Positions 14,288 to 23,269 of a DNA stretch of 27,503 nt are shown piece after piece. The stretch's first letter is position 1. Each line of letters opens with the position of its first letter. The notes under the pieces were generated by a model. That model was not told the origin of the DNA. It searched no databases and saw nothing but the letters and a program-made list of their open reading frames with translations. This DNA is from an uncultured Pseudomonadota bacterium. Lineage in GTDB: Bacteria; SAR324; NAC60-12. The position numbers and the translations under genes were made by a program. The DNA lies in assembly GCA_913056375.1 (NCBI GenBank), contig CAJXNF010000006.1, forward strand, positions 1 through 27,503. Reading direction: 5' to 3'.

Positions 14288-16132
14288 ATGAGATCATTCA
14301 GCACTTCCTCTTTTGAACCGACTGGCTCAGAAGAACGTAAAAATCACCTGCGAACCCTGAAGTCCTTGGTTGTCTATCTCTGGCCCCAAGGCCGTCTGGA
14401 TCTCAAAATTCGAGTAATTCTGGCGCTGGCGAGTCTTGCACTGGCCAAGGTAGTGACGGTTTATGTGCCGTTTCTCTACAAGGAAGCAGTCGATCAGCTG
14501 TCATTTGAGGAGGTTCTGCTGGTCCTTCCACTTGGAGTGATCCTCGCCTATGGGGGTGCCCGTTTGCTCCAGCAGGCCTTTGTGGAATTTCGAGACTTCA
14601 TCTTTGTCCGAGTATCACAGCACGCTCAGCGAGAGATTGCCTTGTCCACTTTCCGACATGTGCATCGACTATCGCTCAAATTTCATCTGGAACGGCAGAC
14701 AGGTGGCCTCTCGAGAGTGATTGAGCGAGGAGTGGGGGGAATACAATTTCTGCTGCGTTTTATTCTCTTCAATATCTTGCCAACGCTGATCGAGATCACG
14801 ATGGTCACGGTGATTCTTTTTGTGCAGTTTGATTGGCGCTTCTCAGCAGCTACAGCCGGTACAATCGTGGCCTATGTCCTGTTCACACAAATCATTACGG
14901 ACTGGCGGCTACAGTTTCGACGAACGATGAACGCCAAGGACTCGGAGGCCAACACTAAGGCGATTGATAGCTTCCTCAACTTTGAGACGGTCAAATATTT
15001 CAACAACGAGGAGCATGAATATCGCCGCTATGATGAAGCACTAGCTGGTTATGAAAAGGCTGCCGTGACCAGTCAGACGAGCTTGTCGTTACTGAATCTT
15101 GGGCAAGGCGCAATTGTAGCGGTCGGGTTGATTCTCGTGATGTGGATGGCTGCTGCCGGGGTGATCAGCGGAGACAACACGATTGGTGACTTTGTGATGG
15201 TCAACACCTTCCTGATCCAACTGTACCTGCCGCTGAATTTCCTGGGGGTGGTCTATCGAGAAATCAAACGCAGTCTGGTGGACATGGACAAGATGTTCGA
15301 GTTGCTGGAGCACAAACCGGATGTAGTGGATGCTGCGAATGCCCGGGAGTTGGAGGTTGGTCCGGGTCAGATTGACTTCGAGAATGTTTCCTTTGGCTAT
15401 AGTGAGGAACGCGGGATTCTGAAAAATATTAGCTTTCAGGTCCCACCAGGAAAAACGGTCGCGATTGTTGGGCCCAGTGGTTCTGGCAAGTCAACAATTT
15501 CACGACTCTTGTTCCGTTTTTATGATGTCGATCAGGGGAGAATCACTATCGATGGGCAGGATATCCGAGATGTCAGCCAATTGAGCCTGCGCAAAGCGAT
15601 CGGCGTAGTGCCTCAGGATACCGTACTGTTCAACGATACGATTGCCTATAACATTCACTATGGGAACCCAGAGGCACCTTGGGAGCAGGTGCAGGAAGCT
15701 GCTCAATTGGCCCAGATCCATGGCTTTGTGGAGAGTTTGCCCAAGGGCTACGAAACTGAGGTGGGTGAACGTGGTCTGAAGCTCTCTGGTGGAGAAAAAC
15801 AGCGGGTTGCGATTGCTAGGACCATTCTCAAGGGCCCACGTATTCTGATCTTTGATGAGGCCACCTCGGCCTTGGATTCTCACACGGAGAAGGAAATCCA
15901 GGAATCCTTGCGTGAGGTCTCCAAGGAACGGACAACACTGATCGTAGCTCACCGCCTCTCTACGATCATTGACGCTGATGAAATTCTTGTTCTCCGAGAA
16001 GGAGAGATCATGGAAAGAGGTCGTCATGAAGAGCTGTTGAAGCTCGGAGGGGAGTACTCAGAAATGTGGAAGAAACAGCAGAAGAGTGAGGCTCAAGAAC
16101 AACAGGCATCTAGCATAGAGAACCAGCCTTGA
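14288..16132 (+). CDS. ABC half-exporter, Atm1/HMT1 type
   Basis: A 614-residue half-transporter with an N-terminal six-helix domain and a C-terminal ATPase, acting as a homodimer in the inner membrane. The Atm1-like features in the membrane part are FRHVHRLSLKFHLERQTGG, FNNEEHEYRRYDEAL and LNFLGVVYREIKRSLVDM. In the ATPase: Walker A GPSGSGKST (395-403), signature LSGGEKQR (499-506), Walker B ILIFDEATSALD (D523, E524) and the switch His H555 in VAHRLSTI. Bacterial relatives export glutathione-metal or glutathione-persulfide conjugates and contribute to heavy-metal tolerance; that role is inferred from the family. A GGGGAA lies somewhat far (about 14 nt) before the ATG. Confidence 0.92.
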   Translation: MRSFSTSSFEPTGSEERKNHLRTLKSLVVYLWPQGRLDLKIRVILALASLALAKVVTVYVPFLYKEAVDQLSFEEVLLVLPLGVILAYGGARLLQQAFVEFRDFIFVRVSQHAQREIALSTFRHVHRLSLKFHLERQTGGLSRVIERGVGGIQFLLRFILFNILPTLIEITMVTVILFVQFDWRFSAATAGTIVAYVLFTQIITDWRLQFRRTMNAKDSEANTKAIDSFLNFETVKYFNNEEHEYRRYDEALAGYEKAAVTSQTSLSLLNLGQGAIVAVGLILVMWMAAAGVISGDNTIGDFVMVNTFLIQLYLPLNFLGVVYREIKRSLVDMDKMFELLEHKPDVVDAANARELEVGPGQIDFENVSFGYSEERGILKNISFQVPPGKTVAIVGPSGSGKSTISRLLFRFYDVDQGRITIDGQDIRDVSQLSLRKAIGVVPQDTVLFNDTIAYNIHYGNPEAPWEQVQEAAQLAQIHGFVESLPKGYETEVGERGLKLSGGEKQRVAIARTILKGPRILIFDEATSALDSHTEKEIQESLREVSKERTTLIVAHRLSTIIDADEILVLREGEIMERGRHEELLKLGGEYSEMWKKQQKSEAQEQQASSIENQP

Positions 16133-16294
16133 GCGTTTTCTCAATGAATCTTTGATTAATGTCATCAATCCATAGAATGTACTGACTGGGAATCCCTTGC
16201 TAATCGATTTCGCCAGGATGGTCAGACGGTAAGTCATCTTGATTCAATCAACAATCCCCATCGTTCATATTTTCATTCAGTAATCGGAGGTAAC

Positions 16295-16501
16295 ATGAGT
16301 CTAAAAACTATCACTATCCAGGATGATCAGGGAAGAGACTGTCCAATTCGAGATATCCGCGCTTTCCAGAAACACCTTCAACTTTTTCATCGTACAGGTG
16401 TCTCGGTACATGATGAAGATGGACATTACTTTACGGTGGATGACGCCTTCCGTCAGAAGATCGATAAATTGGTGGAAGAAGCTGACCGCTCACGTGGTTG
16501 A
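16295..16501 (+). CDS. Small hypothetical protein
   Basis: A 68-residue soluble, acidic-to-neutral protein behind an excellent ribosome-binding site (CGGAGGT six bases before ATG 16295), so I consider it real. The sequence pattern is a short beta start (LKTITIQDD), RDIRAFQKHLQLFHRTG, then VHDEDGHYFTVDDAF and a helical end RQKIDKLVEEADRS. No family recognised. It stands alone between the ABC exporter and the aldehyde dehydrogenase gene, 162 and 197 nt from each, both gaps without other genes. Confidence 0.75.
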   Translation: MSLKTITIQDDQGRDCPIRDIRAFQKHLQLFHRTGVSVHDEDGHYFTVDDAFRQKIDKLVEEADRSRG

Positions 16502-16698
16502 ACAGTAGTTGTCTGATCAACTGCCTACCAGAGACTTTTCCTTGCTGTTCGGAGCGAAATTCGAGAGACTTTTTGCTTCCTTAAGATTTTAGTCGGCTAC
16601 CGTGCCGCTGTTTGTAGTGGCTGTGTCGTTCAGCCTAATTGTCCTGACGGATATACCAGAAGACTGTTCCGTCATTCCTTTCAATTGGAGATCTACTG

Positions 16699-18219
16699 AT
16701 GAGCTTTATTCCACAAGGCGCCAACCTGATCAATGGTAACTGGGTCCGTAGCCAGGACAGTTTCGCTTCGCAACCGGTCAGCGGAGCCCCACAATCCTTC
16801 AGCGTGGCGACGGAAGAACAGGTACATCAGGCATGTGTTGCTGCAGAAGCGGCCTTTGTCTCTTTTTCTCAAACTTCTCGGCAGCAACGAGCTGAACTGC
16901 TCAATGCGATTGCTGATGAGATTGAGGCACGAGGGGATGCCATTACTGAGATTGGAACCAGCGAAACTGGCTTACCTGCAGCCCGACTTCAAGGCGAACG
17001 AGGCCGAACGACAGGCCAACTGAGATTGTTTGCTCAACACATTTTGAATGGGGATTACCTGGACCGACGGCATGATGAGGCCTTGCCAGACCGTCAACCT
17101 CTCCCACGACCTGACCTAAAGATGGTTCAGCGTCCGGTGGGTCCAGTGGCAGTTTTTGGTGCCTCGAACTTCCCGTTGGCCTTTTCCACGGCAGGAGGTG
17201 ATACCGCTTCTGCTCTCGCTGCGGGTTGTCCTGTGGTTGTCAAGGGGCATGAAGCACATCCAGGCACTTGTGAAATTGTGGCGGATGCGATTCGGGCTGC
17301 AATTGAGGCTACAAAGATGCCAGCAGGTGTCTTCAGCCTGGTTCAAGGAAACGCACGACATGTTGGCCAGACACTAGTCGAGCATCCCTGCATCAAAGCC
17401 GTGGGCTTTACAGGTTCTTTACGCGGAGGACGGGCTCTCTTCGATCTTTGTGCGCAACGTCCAGAGCCCATCCCATTCTTTGCCGAGATGGGTAGTATCA
17501 ATCCGGTCTTCATGCTGCCAGGTGCATTGGCTCAGCGTGCCCAAGCGATTGGTCAGGGCTGGGCAGGCTCGTTGACGATGGGAGTCGGTCAATTCTGTAC
17601 GAATCCTGGCATTGCAGTGGTACTCTCTGGTAGTGATGCAGATGCCTTCGTCAAAGCCAGCCAGGAAGCACTAGCTGGTGTCACCGCGCAAACGATGTTG
17701 ACTGATGGCATTGCCAATGCCTATCGCCAGGGTTGCCAACGAATGCGGGGAGTCCGTGGGGTAACCGCGTTGTTGACCAGTGAGGGATTAGAGCGTAGCG
17801 GCAGTCCCTACTTGTTGGAGACCACTGCAGCAAATTGGCTAGCAAATCCAGAGCTTGGCCACGAGGTCTTTGGACCGCTGGGCATGGTAGTTCGAGCGGA
17901 AAGTCCAGAGGAAATGCTACAAATTGCTGAGGCCTTGGAAGGGCAATTGACCTGTACGCTGCAACTAGAAGATTCAGACATTCCAGCGGCTCAAGCCCTG
18001 CTGCCAACGCTAGAGCGCAAGGCGGGACGTTTGTTGGTTAATGGCTTTCCGACAGGTGTGGAAGTCTGCGATAGCATGGTGCACGGTGGACCCTATCCGG
18101 CTTCCACCAATTTTGGAGCCACCTCGGTTGGTACCATGGCGATCCGGCGTTTTGTCCGGCCCGTCTGCTACCAGAACTTTCCGGACGCCCTGTTGCCGGC
18201 TGACTTGAGTAAGAACTGA
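16699..18219 (+). CDS. Alpha-ketoglutarate semialdehyde dehydrogenase-type aldehyde dehydrogenase
   Basis: A 506-residue aldehyde dehydrogenase; GGAG eight bases before ATG 16699 sets the start. Core motifs are PVAVFGASNFPLAFSTAGGD, KGHEAHPGT, VGFTGSLRGG, base E263 in FFAEMGSINP and nucleophile C300 in MGVGQFCTNPG. The long GASNFPLAF and the MGSxNPVF pattern are typical of the ketoglutarate-semialdehyde group of the ALDH superfamily, which oxidises 2,5-dioxopentanoate to 2-oxoglutarate as the last step of sugar-acid (pentonate, glucarate) or hydroxyproline degradation. The gene 30 nt downstream encodes an FAH enzyme of the kind that makes such semialdehydes, which supports this over a generic role. 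Confidence 0.88.
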   Translation: MSFIPQGANLINGNWVRSQDSFASQPVSGAPQSFSVATEEQVHQACVAAEAAFVSFSQTSRQQRAELLNAIADEIEARGDAITEIGTSETGLPAARLQGERGRTTGQLRLFAQHILNGDYLDRRHDEALPDRQPLPRPDLKMVQRPVGPVAVFGASNFPLAFSTAGGDTASALAAGCPVVVKGHEAHPGTCEIVADAIRAAIEATKMPAGVFSLVQGNARHVGQTLVEHPCIKAVGFTGSLRGGRALFDLCAQRPEPIPFFAEMGSINPVFMLPGALAQRAQAIGQGWAGSLTMGVGQFCTNPGIAVVLSGSDADAFVKASQEALAGVTAQTMLTDGIANAYRQGCQRMRGVRGVTALLTSEGLERSGSPYLLETTAANWLANPELGHEVFGPLGMVVRAESPEEMLQIAEALEGQLTCTLQLEDSDIPAAQALLPTLERKAGRLLVNGFPTGVEVCDSMVHGGPYPASTNFGATSVGTMAIRRFVRPVCYQNFPDALLPADLSKN

Positions 18220-18249
18220 AAACACACGTCACATTAACTGAGAGAAACG

Positions 18250-19422
18250 ATGCAACTGGAAGCCGCAGCCATTCTCCCGACTGATGCAGAGCAAGCCTGC
18301 CTGGTCGGCCGTGTTTGGAACCCAGAGGTCTCTGGGCCTTGTGTGGTGGTTTATCGGGATGGGGACTTGCTTGATATCACTCCCTCTTTCCCAACTGTTC
18401 GTGACCTGCAGGAACAGACCGATCCAGCAGCTGCAGTGGCTCAAACTACAGGGCCTAGCCTGGGTTCGTTGGCAGAAATTTTGGCAAACTCACTGGAGCC
18501 CACAGTGAATCCTGATCGTCCACGTTTATTGGCGCCGGTTGACTTGCAGGCGGTCAAGGCCTGTGGGGTGACCTTTGCCGAGAGCTTGCTGGAGCGGGTC
18601 ATCGAGGAGCAGGCCAAGGGAGATGCCAAGCAGGCAGAACGGATTCGGGAAGAAGTTCAGAGCCGAATTGGCTCAGACCTTTCCCAGGTCAAACCAGGCT
18701 CAGAGGCTGCTCTGGAATTGAAACAATTACTGATTGAGCGAAAACTCTGGTCACAGTACCTCGAAGTCGGCATTGGTCCGGATCCAGAGGTCTTCAGCAA
18801 GGCTCAGCCGATGGCTTCCGTTGGTTTGGGCGCCTGGGTTGGCCTGCACCCAATTTCCAGTTGGAATAATCCGGAACCAGAAGTGGTGCTGGCGATTAAT
18901 AGTCGTGCAGAAATTGTGGGCGCGATGCTGGGTAACGACGTCAATCTGCGAGACGTAGAAGGACGCTCAGCCCTGCTGTTGGGGAAGGCCAAAGACAACA
19001 ACGCTAGTTGCTCACTGGGTCCGTTCCTGCGGTTGTTTGATGAGAATTTTAGCTTGGAAGACGTCAAGCAGGCAGAGGTAAAGTTGGAAATTGTCGGCCC
19101 CGAAGGGTTCCGTTTGGAGGGTAGCAGTTCCATGAACCGGATCAGCCGGAGTCCCGAAGAGTTGACCCAGGCAACGATTGGTCCTCATCATCAGTATCCG
19201 GATGGGTTGGTATTGTTTTTGGGAACCATGTTTGCGCCTACGAAGGATCGAGATACGCCGGGAGGAGGCTTCACTCACAAGGTGGGGGATTGGGTGACCA
19301 TCAAGACACCTCGCCTGGGTGCGCTCAGCAACCAAGTGGCCCTCAGTCCAGACTGTCCTCCCTGGACCTTTGGTACTGCAGATTTGATGCGTAATCTGGC
19401 TCGTCGGGGACTGCTCAACTGA
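18250..19422 (+). CDS. FAH-family protein, probable 2-keto-3-deoxy-pentonate dehydratase-like
   Basis: A 390-residue protein with a C-terminal fumarylacetoacetate-hydrolase domain after a long N-terminal extension rich in charged helix (about 100-180). Metal ligands are E209 and E211 (NNPEPEVVLAIN) and D230 (LGNDVNLRDVEGR), and the domain ends LSPDCPPWTFGTADLMRNLA. This long FAH type (COG3970-like) is found next to sugar-acid genes, and relatives have been reported to dehydrate 2-keto-3-deoxypentonates to ketoglutarate semialdehyde. The semialdehyde dehydrogenase immediately upstream would then finish the route to 2-oxoglutarate. The early enzymes (sugar dehydrogenase, pentonate dehydratase) are not in the window, so substrate and stereochemistry are unknown. 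Confidence 0.8.
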   Translation: MQLEAAAILPTDAEQACLVGRVWNPEVSGPCVVVYRDGDLLDITPSFPTVRDLQEQTDPAAAVAQTTGPSLGSLAEILANSLEPTVNPDRPRLLAPVDLQAVKACGVTFAESLLERVIEEQAKGDAKQAERIREEVQSRIGSDLSQVKPGSEAALELKQLLIERKLWSQYLEVGIGPDPEVFSKAQPMASVGLGAWVGLHPISSWNNPEPEVVLAINSRAEIVGAMLGNDVNLRDVEGRSALLLGKAKDNNASCSLGPFLRLFDENFSLEDVKQAEVKLEIVGPEGFRLEGSSSMNRISRSPEELTQATIGPHHQYPDGLVLFLGTMFAPTKDRDTPGGGFTHKVGDWVTIKTPRLGALSNQVALSPDCPPWTFGTADLMRNLARRGLLN

Positions 19423-19473
19423 TTCAGGCAGATCCACTGGCCCTTTGAGAGTTGAACATTCTTGGAGGTTGAG

Positions 19474-20499
19474 ATGCAAAGCAGACAAGACTGGCAAAAG
19501 TGGCTGACAGGCTTGCCCAAGTGCGAGTTGCACCTGCACATTGATGGTTCTCTGCAACCCGAACGACTGCTGAAACTGGCAAAGAAAAACTCCGTGGCAC
19601 TGCCCTACCACAGTGTGGAGGAGATCGAAGCGGCCTACGATTTCGAAAACTTGCAGAGCTTCCTTGATCTCTATTATCTCGGTGCGTCCGTGTTGCGTGA
19701 TGAAGAGGACTTCTACCACCTGATGCGGGACTACCTGCTCAAGTGTCGTGAACAGAACATAGTCCACACCGAGATCATGGTGGAGCCACAAACCTACTTC
19801 CCACAAGGAGTCTCTCTGCAGACGATGCTGTCTGGGTTTGAATCCGCAATCCAGGAAGCTCGAAAAGGCTGGGACCAGTCCACTTTGTTGATTCTTAGCT
19901 TTCTCCGACACTTGTCAGAAGAGGAAGCGCTGGCTTTGCTGAAGGAAGTGGAACCTTACCGCGAACATTTCGTCGCAATTGGGCTGGCTAGCTCAGAAAT
20001 GGGGCATCCTCCAGAAAAGTTTGCCCGACTCTACGCCCAAGCTCAGGAACAGGGCTATCGTCGGATTGCTCATGCGGGTGAAGAGGGCCCTCCTGCCTAT
20101 GTCTGGGGAGCTCTCGATCTACTGAAGGTTCACCGGATTGATCATGGAGTTCGTTCTGCAGAAGACCAAAAGTTAATGCAAAGACTTGCTGAAGAACAGG
20201 TGCCGCTAACTGTCTGTCCTCTCTCAAATATTCGTCTCTGCGTCTTCCCAGAAATGAAGCAGCATAACCTGCTGCAGCTGTTAGATGCGGGTCTTTGTGT
20301 GACGGTTAACTCAGACGATCCTGCCTATTTTGGTGGTTACTTGAATGAAAACTTCTTCGCATTGCACCAAGATCTGGACCTCACTCAAGAGCAGGCCTTG
20401 CGCTTGGTTCAGAACGGATTCAACGCCAGCTTCCTTCCACAAGCAGAAGTCCAACGCCATCTTCAAGCCGTAGACGAGTACAGTGCAGCAACTGCGTGA
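19474..20499 (+). CDS. Adenine deaminase, adenosine-deaminase (ADA) family
   Basis: Start ATG 19474, five bases after GGAGG; 341 residues. It is a zinc amidohydrolase that converts adenine to hypoxanthine and ammonia. Zinc ligands H20 and H22 are in KCELHLHIDGSL, H200 and E203 are in HAGEEGPPAY, H220-H224 in HRIDHGV, and D281-D282 in NSDDPAYFGGY. The EEGPP and NSDDPAYFGGY variants are those of the adenine-specific branch (Aah1/PA0148 type); true adenosine deaminases have different residues at these places. I therefore prefer adenine over adenosine, by motif only. Its last codons overlap the start of the EamA transporter gene by 17 nt, suggesting coupled translation. Confidence 0.85.
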   Translation: MQSRQDWQKWLTGLPKCELHLHIDGSLQPERLLKLAKKNSVALPYHSVEEIEAAYDFENLQSFLDLYYLGASVLRDEEDFYHLMRDYLLKCREQNIVHTEIMVEPQTYFPQGVSLQTMLSGFESAIQEARKGWDQSTLLILSFLRHLSEEEALALLKEVEPYREHFVAIGLASSEMGHPPEKFARLYAQAQEQGYRRIAHAGEEGPPAYVWGALDLLKVHRIDHGVRSAEDQKLMQRLAEEQVPLTVCPLSNIRLCVFPEMKQHNLLQLLDAGLCVTVNSDDPAYFGGYLNENFFALHQDLDLTQEQALRLVQNGFNASFLPQAEVQRHLQAVDEYSAATA

Positions 20500-21412
20500 A
20501 TGGTTTTTTGCTCAACCCTACCTGCTGTTGACCTTGGTTCCTTTGTTCTGGGGTGGCAATGCGGTAGTGGGTCGAGGAATGACCGAGTTCATCTCACCAA
20601 TCACGCTCGCCTGGATACGCTGGACGGTCGCTTTTCTCCTAATTCTACCCTTTGCCCTGCCTTCGATACGACGTGACTGGCAGACGATTCGTAGCTCCTG
20701 GAAGATGTTATTGCTACTTTCTCTGCTCGGAATCACGATCTTCAACACTCTCTTCTATGTAGCGCTACAAACAACCCAGGCGATCAATGCGGCGTTGATG
20801 CAGTCAGCTGGACCCGCTGTGATTGTGTTGCTTTCCTGGTGGTGGTTTGGGGAGCGTACAAACCAACGCCAATGGCTTGGACTCTCCCTCTGTTTCCTAG
20901 GGGTTGGCTTGGTACTGTTTCAGGGAAGTTGGGAAGTGTTACAGAAGTTTGAGTTGGTGCCAGGGGATCTCTGGTTGCTTCCAGCAGTGCTGGCCTATGC
21001 TTCTTACACCACACTGCTCAGGATCAAACCAGCCATCAGCCTAATGAGTTTCCTGGCGGTCACCTTTGCCCTGGGGGGTAGCATGTTGATTCCCCCGATG
21101 CTACTCGAGTGGTATTGGGTAGGATTGCCTCAAGGTAGTCCGCAACTTGCCTGGGCGGTAGGCTATGTCTCGATATTTCCATCGATTCTCGCATTTCTCT
21201 TTTGGAATCGAGGGGTTGAACTAATCGGTCCCAACTTAGGAGGACTCTTCATCAACTTGGTCCCCGTCTTTGCCTCGCTGTTAGCAATTATTTTTCTTGG
21301 TGAGAATTTTCAGTGGTACCATGCTGGTGGAATGCTCTTGGTACTGAGTGGAATGCTGCTCTTCCGCAAGTCAGCTGTTCCCAGATCAACCCAAGAGAAA
21401 GCACCTGCCTGA
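20483..21412 (+). CDS. EamA/DMT-superfamily permease
   Basis: A 309-residue protein with ten hydrophobic segments made of two EamA repeats (RhaT/YdcZ-type drug/metabolite transporter). Repeat 1 includes PLFWGGNAVVGRGM and PITLAWIRW; repeat 2 includes LAYASYTTLLRIKP, YVSIFPSILAFLFWNRGVE and LFINLVPVFASLLAIIFLGE. The start is a GTG at 20483 inside the end of the adenine deaminase gene, so the pair is translationally coupled. DMT proteins mostly export amino acids, nucleobases or metabolites; the link to purines is contextual only. No other in-frame start before the first helix fits better. Confidence 0.86.
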   Translation: MQQLREWFFAQPYLLLTLVPLFWGGNAVVGRGMTEFISPITLAWIRWTVAFLLILPFALPSIRRDWQTIRSSWKMLLLLSLLGITIFNTLFYVALQTTQAINAALMQSAGPAVIVLLSWWWFGERTNQRQWLGLSLCFLGVGLVLFQGSWEVLQKFELVPGDLWLLPAVLAYASYTTLLRIKPAISLMSFLAVTFALGGSMLIPPMLLEWYWVGLPQGSPQLAWAVGYVSIFPSILAFLFWNRGVELIGPNLGGLFINLVPVFASLLAIIFLGENFQWYHAGGMLLVLSGMLLFRKSAVPRSTQEKAPA

Positions 21413-21457
21413 ATATTTTGTTTCAAGCCATAGTCAACAACTCGATTTTTCCACTCG

Positions 21458-21970
21458 GTGGCGAAAATCAACGAACTAATGAAGCCGATGACCCGAACTG
21501 AATTGGAAAACGTCCTGAATCCGCTGGGACTCACCTTTGAGATCATTGAGATCGACCCAGCCCTGGCAGACACTGCTGATTTTTGTGCTCATTACAACAT
21601 CCCACTGGATCAGTCTGCCAATACCCTGGTGATCGCATCGAAAGCAGAGCCCAAGACTTTTGTGGCCTGTGTGGTACTGGCCACAACACGTTTGGATGTC
21701 AATGGTGCGGTGCGCAAGAAGATGGGTGTGCGCAAAACTTCTTTTTCTACCGCAGAAGAGATGCAGGCCTTGACTGGGATGCAGGTGGGAGGAGTCACTC
21801 CGTTGGGGCTTCCAACAGAGCTGCCTTTGTGGATTGATTCTCGGGTGATGGACTGCGAGTGGATTATCGTCGGAGGTGGTGGCCGAGATCTCAAGGTGAA
21901 GATGGATCCTCAGGTTCTGTTGAAACTCGGAGGAGAATCAGTCGTTGATCTTGCCAAGGCCTTGGCCTAA
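21458..21970 (+). CDS. YbaK/EbsC-type aminoacyl-tRNA deacylase
   Basis: A small editing-domain protein (170 residues from GTG 21458, or 163 from ATG 21479; neither has a clear ribosome-binding site, so the start is uncertain). The YbaK pattern is present: LVIASKAEPKTFVACVVLATTRLD, the basic GAVRKKMGVRKTSFSTAEEM with the conserved Lys, GMQVGGVTPLGLP and VDSRV-like WIDSRVMD near the end. Family members hydrolyse mischarged Cys-, Ala- or Ser-tRNAs in trans. It is 45 nt after the EamA gene on the same strand. Its TAA ends 3 nt before the convergent dctM stop. Confidence 0.85.
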   Translation: MAKINELMKPMTRTELENVLNPLGLTFEIIEIDPALADTADFCAHYNIPLDQSANTLVIASKAEPKTFVACVVLATTRLDVNGAVRKKMGVRKTSFSTAEEMQALTGMQVGGVTPLGLPTELPLWIDSRVMDCEWIIVGGGGRDLKVKMDPQVLLKLGGESVVDLAKALA

Positions 21971-21973
21971 GCC

Positions 21974-23269
21974 TCAGGCATTATAGCCCAGCAGTCGAGG
22001 TAGCCAGAGGACCAAGTCTGGGGAGAGAACAATGGTTGCCAGGGCCACAAGGAGAGCCATCAGGAATGGAATGACCTCTTTGATAATGCTTCGCAGGGGA
22101 ATCCCCGTCGTGGCATTGATCACAAAGAGCAGGATGCCGTAGGGGGGAGTGATCAAGCCAATCATCGAATTGACCACAACGACAACACCAAAGTGAACCA
22201 AGTCGATTCCCAGTGCTCGACAGGAGGGAATGAAAAGGGGAATCACCACAAGAATCAGCGTGGTGGCGTCCAGTACACATCCCAGCAATAGCAAGAGTAG
22301 ATTGATCCCCAACAGGAACATCAGGGGATCAATGTCGACTTCCTTGAGGACACCCGCCAGCTGGTTTGGAATGTTCTCACTGGCCACGATGTAGTTCAGG
22401 ATCAGCGCCCCGCCAATCACCAGTCCTACCGCAGCAGAGGAACGCGCACTCTCCAACAAAATCTGATAGAGCCCCTTCCAGTTTAGCGACCGATAAAAGA
22501 AAGCTGTCAGAATCAGCGCATACGCTGCGGCAACGGCAGCTGCCTCTGTGGGTGTAGTCGCTCCACCATAGATCCCAAAGAGGAGAATGACAGGCAGCAT
22601 GAGTGCTGGGAAGGCTCGGAGTGTTACTCCGGGCATTTCTCTTAGAGGAACGGGAGCCTCAGCTTTCAAGCTTAGAGTCTTGGCCTTGTAGACAATCATC
22701 ACCATCAGCACCAGGCCCATCAGTAGCCCGGGAATAACCCCACCCAGGAATAGATAGCCGATTGATGCATCTGAAACGAGCGAGTAGAGCACCATCGGGA
22801 TGGATGGTGGGATAATCGGGCCAATCGTAGCCGAAGCTGCGGTAATCGCTGCTGCAAAACCGGGTGTGTAGCGATTATCTTTTGTCATCATTTTGATGAT
22901 GACCTTGCCAATTCCGGCTGCATCCGCAATGGCTGAACCTGACATTCCGGAGAAGATGATGCTGGCCACCACATTGACATGACCCAGCCCGCCCCGGAAC
23001 CTTCCAACCAACGCCACACAGAATTGGAGCAGACGATCCGAGACTGTTCCAGCGTTCATGATGTTGGCAGCAACGATGAACAAGGGAACCGCCAGCAGCA
23101 CGAAGCTCTCGTAGAGTCCTTGGATGATCTGCTCGGCTGCCAGCGCCAGATCCTGCCCATTGACAGCTAGAAAGGTGATCGCACCTACGATGATCGAGTG
23201 AGCAATCGGAGCCCCTAGAGCAGCTAATCCGAAGATGGCCACCAGGCAGAGGATAAAGGCTTCACTCAC
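21974..23269 (-). CDS. dctM: TRAP transporter large permease
   Basis: The GTG start at 23269 (VSEAFILCLV) fits: it overlaps the dctQ stop as GTGAGTGA and removes a hydrophilic leader not found in the family; 431 residues results. About twelve or more hydrophobic helices are present. DctM hallmarks include LLAVPLFIVAANIMNAGTVSDRL, SIIFSGMSGSAIADAAGIG, TIGPIIPPSIPMVLYS and LDATTLILVVIPLFIP. It forms the Na+-coupled transport channel with DctQ and receives solute from DctP. It is the last gene of the dctPQM operon. Substrate is likely an organic acid or sugar acid, which the sequence does not define. Confidence 0.93.
   Translation of the reverse strand: MSEAFILCLVAIFGLAALGAPIAHSIIVGAITFLAVNGQDLALAAEQIIQGLYESFVLLAVPLFIVAANIMNAGTVSDRLLQFCVALVGRFRGGLGHVNVVASIIFSGMSGSAIADAAGIGKVIIKMMTKDNRYTPGFAAAITAASATIGPIIPPSIPMVLYSLVSDASIGYLFLGGVIPGLLMGLVLMVMIVYKAKTLSLKAEAPVPLREMPGVTLRAFPALMLPVILLFGIYGGATTPTEAAAVAAAYALILTAFFYRSLNWKGLYQILLESARSSAAVGLVIGGALILNYIVASENIPNQLAGVLKEVDIDPLMFLLGINLLLLLLGCVLDATTLILVVIPLFIPSCRALGIDLVHFGVVVVVNSMIGLITPPYGILLFVINATTGIPLRSIIKEVIPFLMALLVALATIVLSPDLVLWLPRLLGYNA

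Noticed and set aside
21953..21966. GCCAAGGCCTTGGC perfect palindrome at the end of the YbaK gene
   Set aside because: It encodes the ordinary AKALA tail of the protein, and a coding explanation suffices; it has no T-run to act as a terminator.
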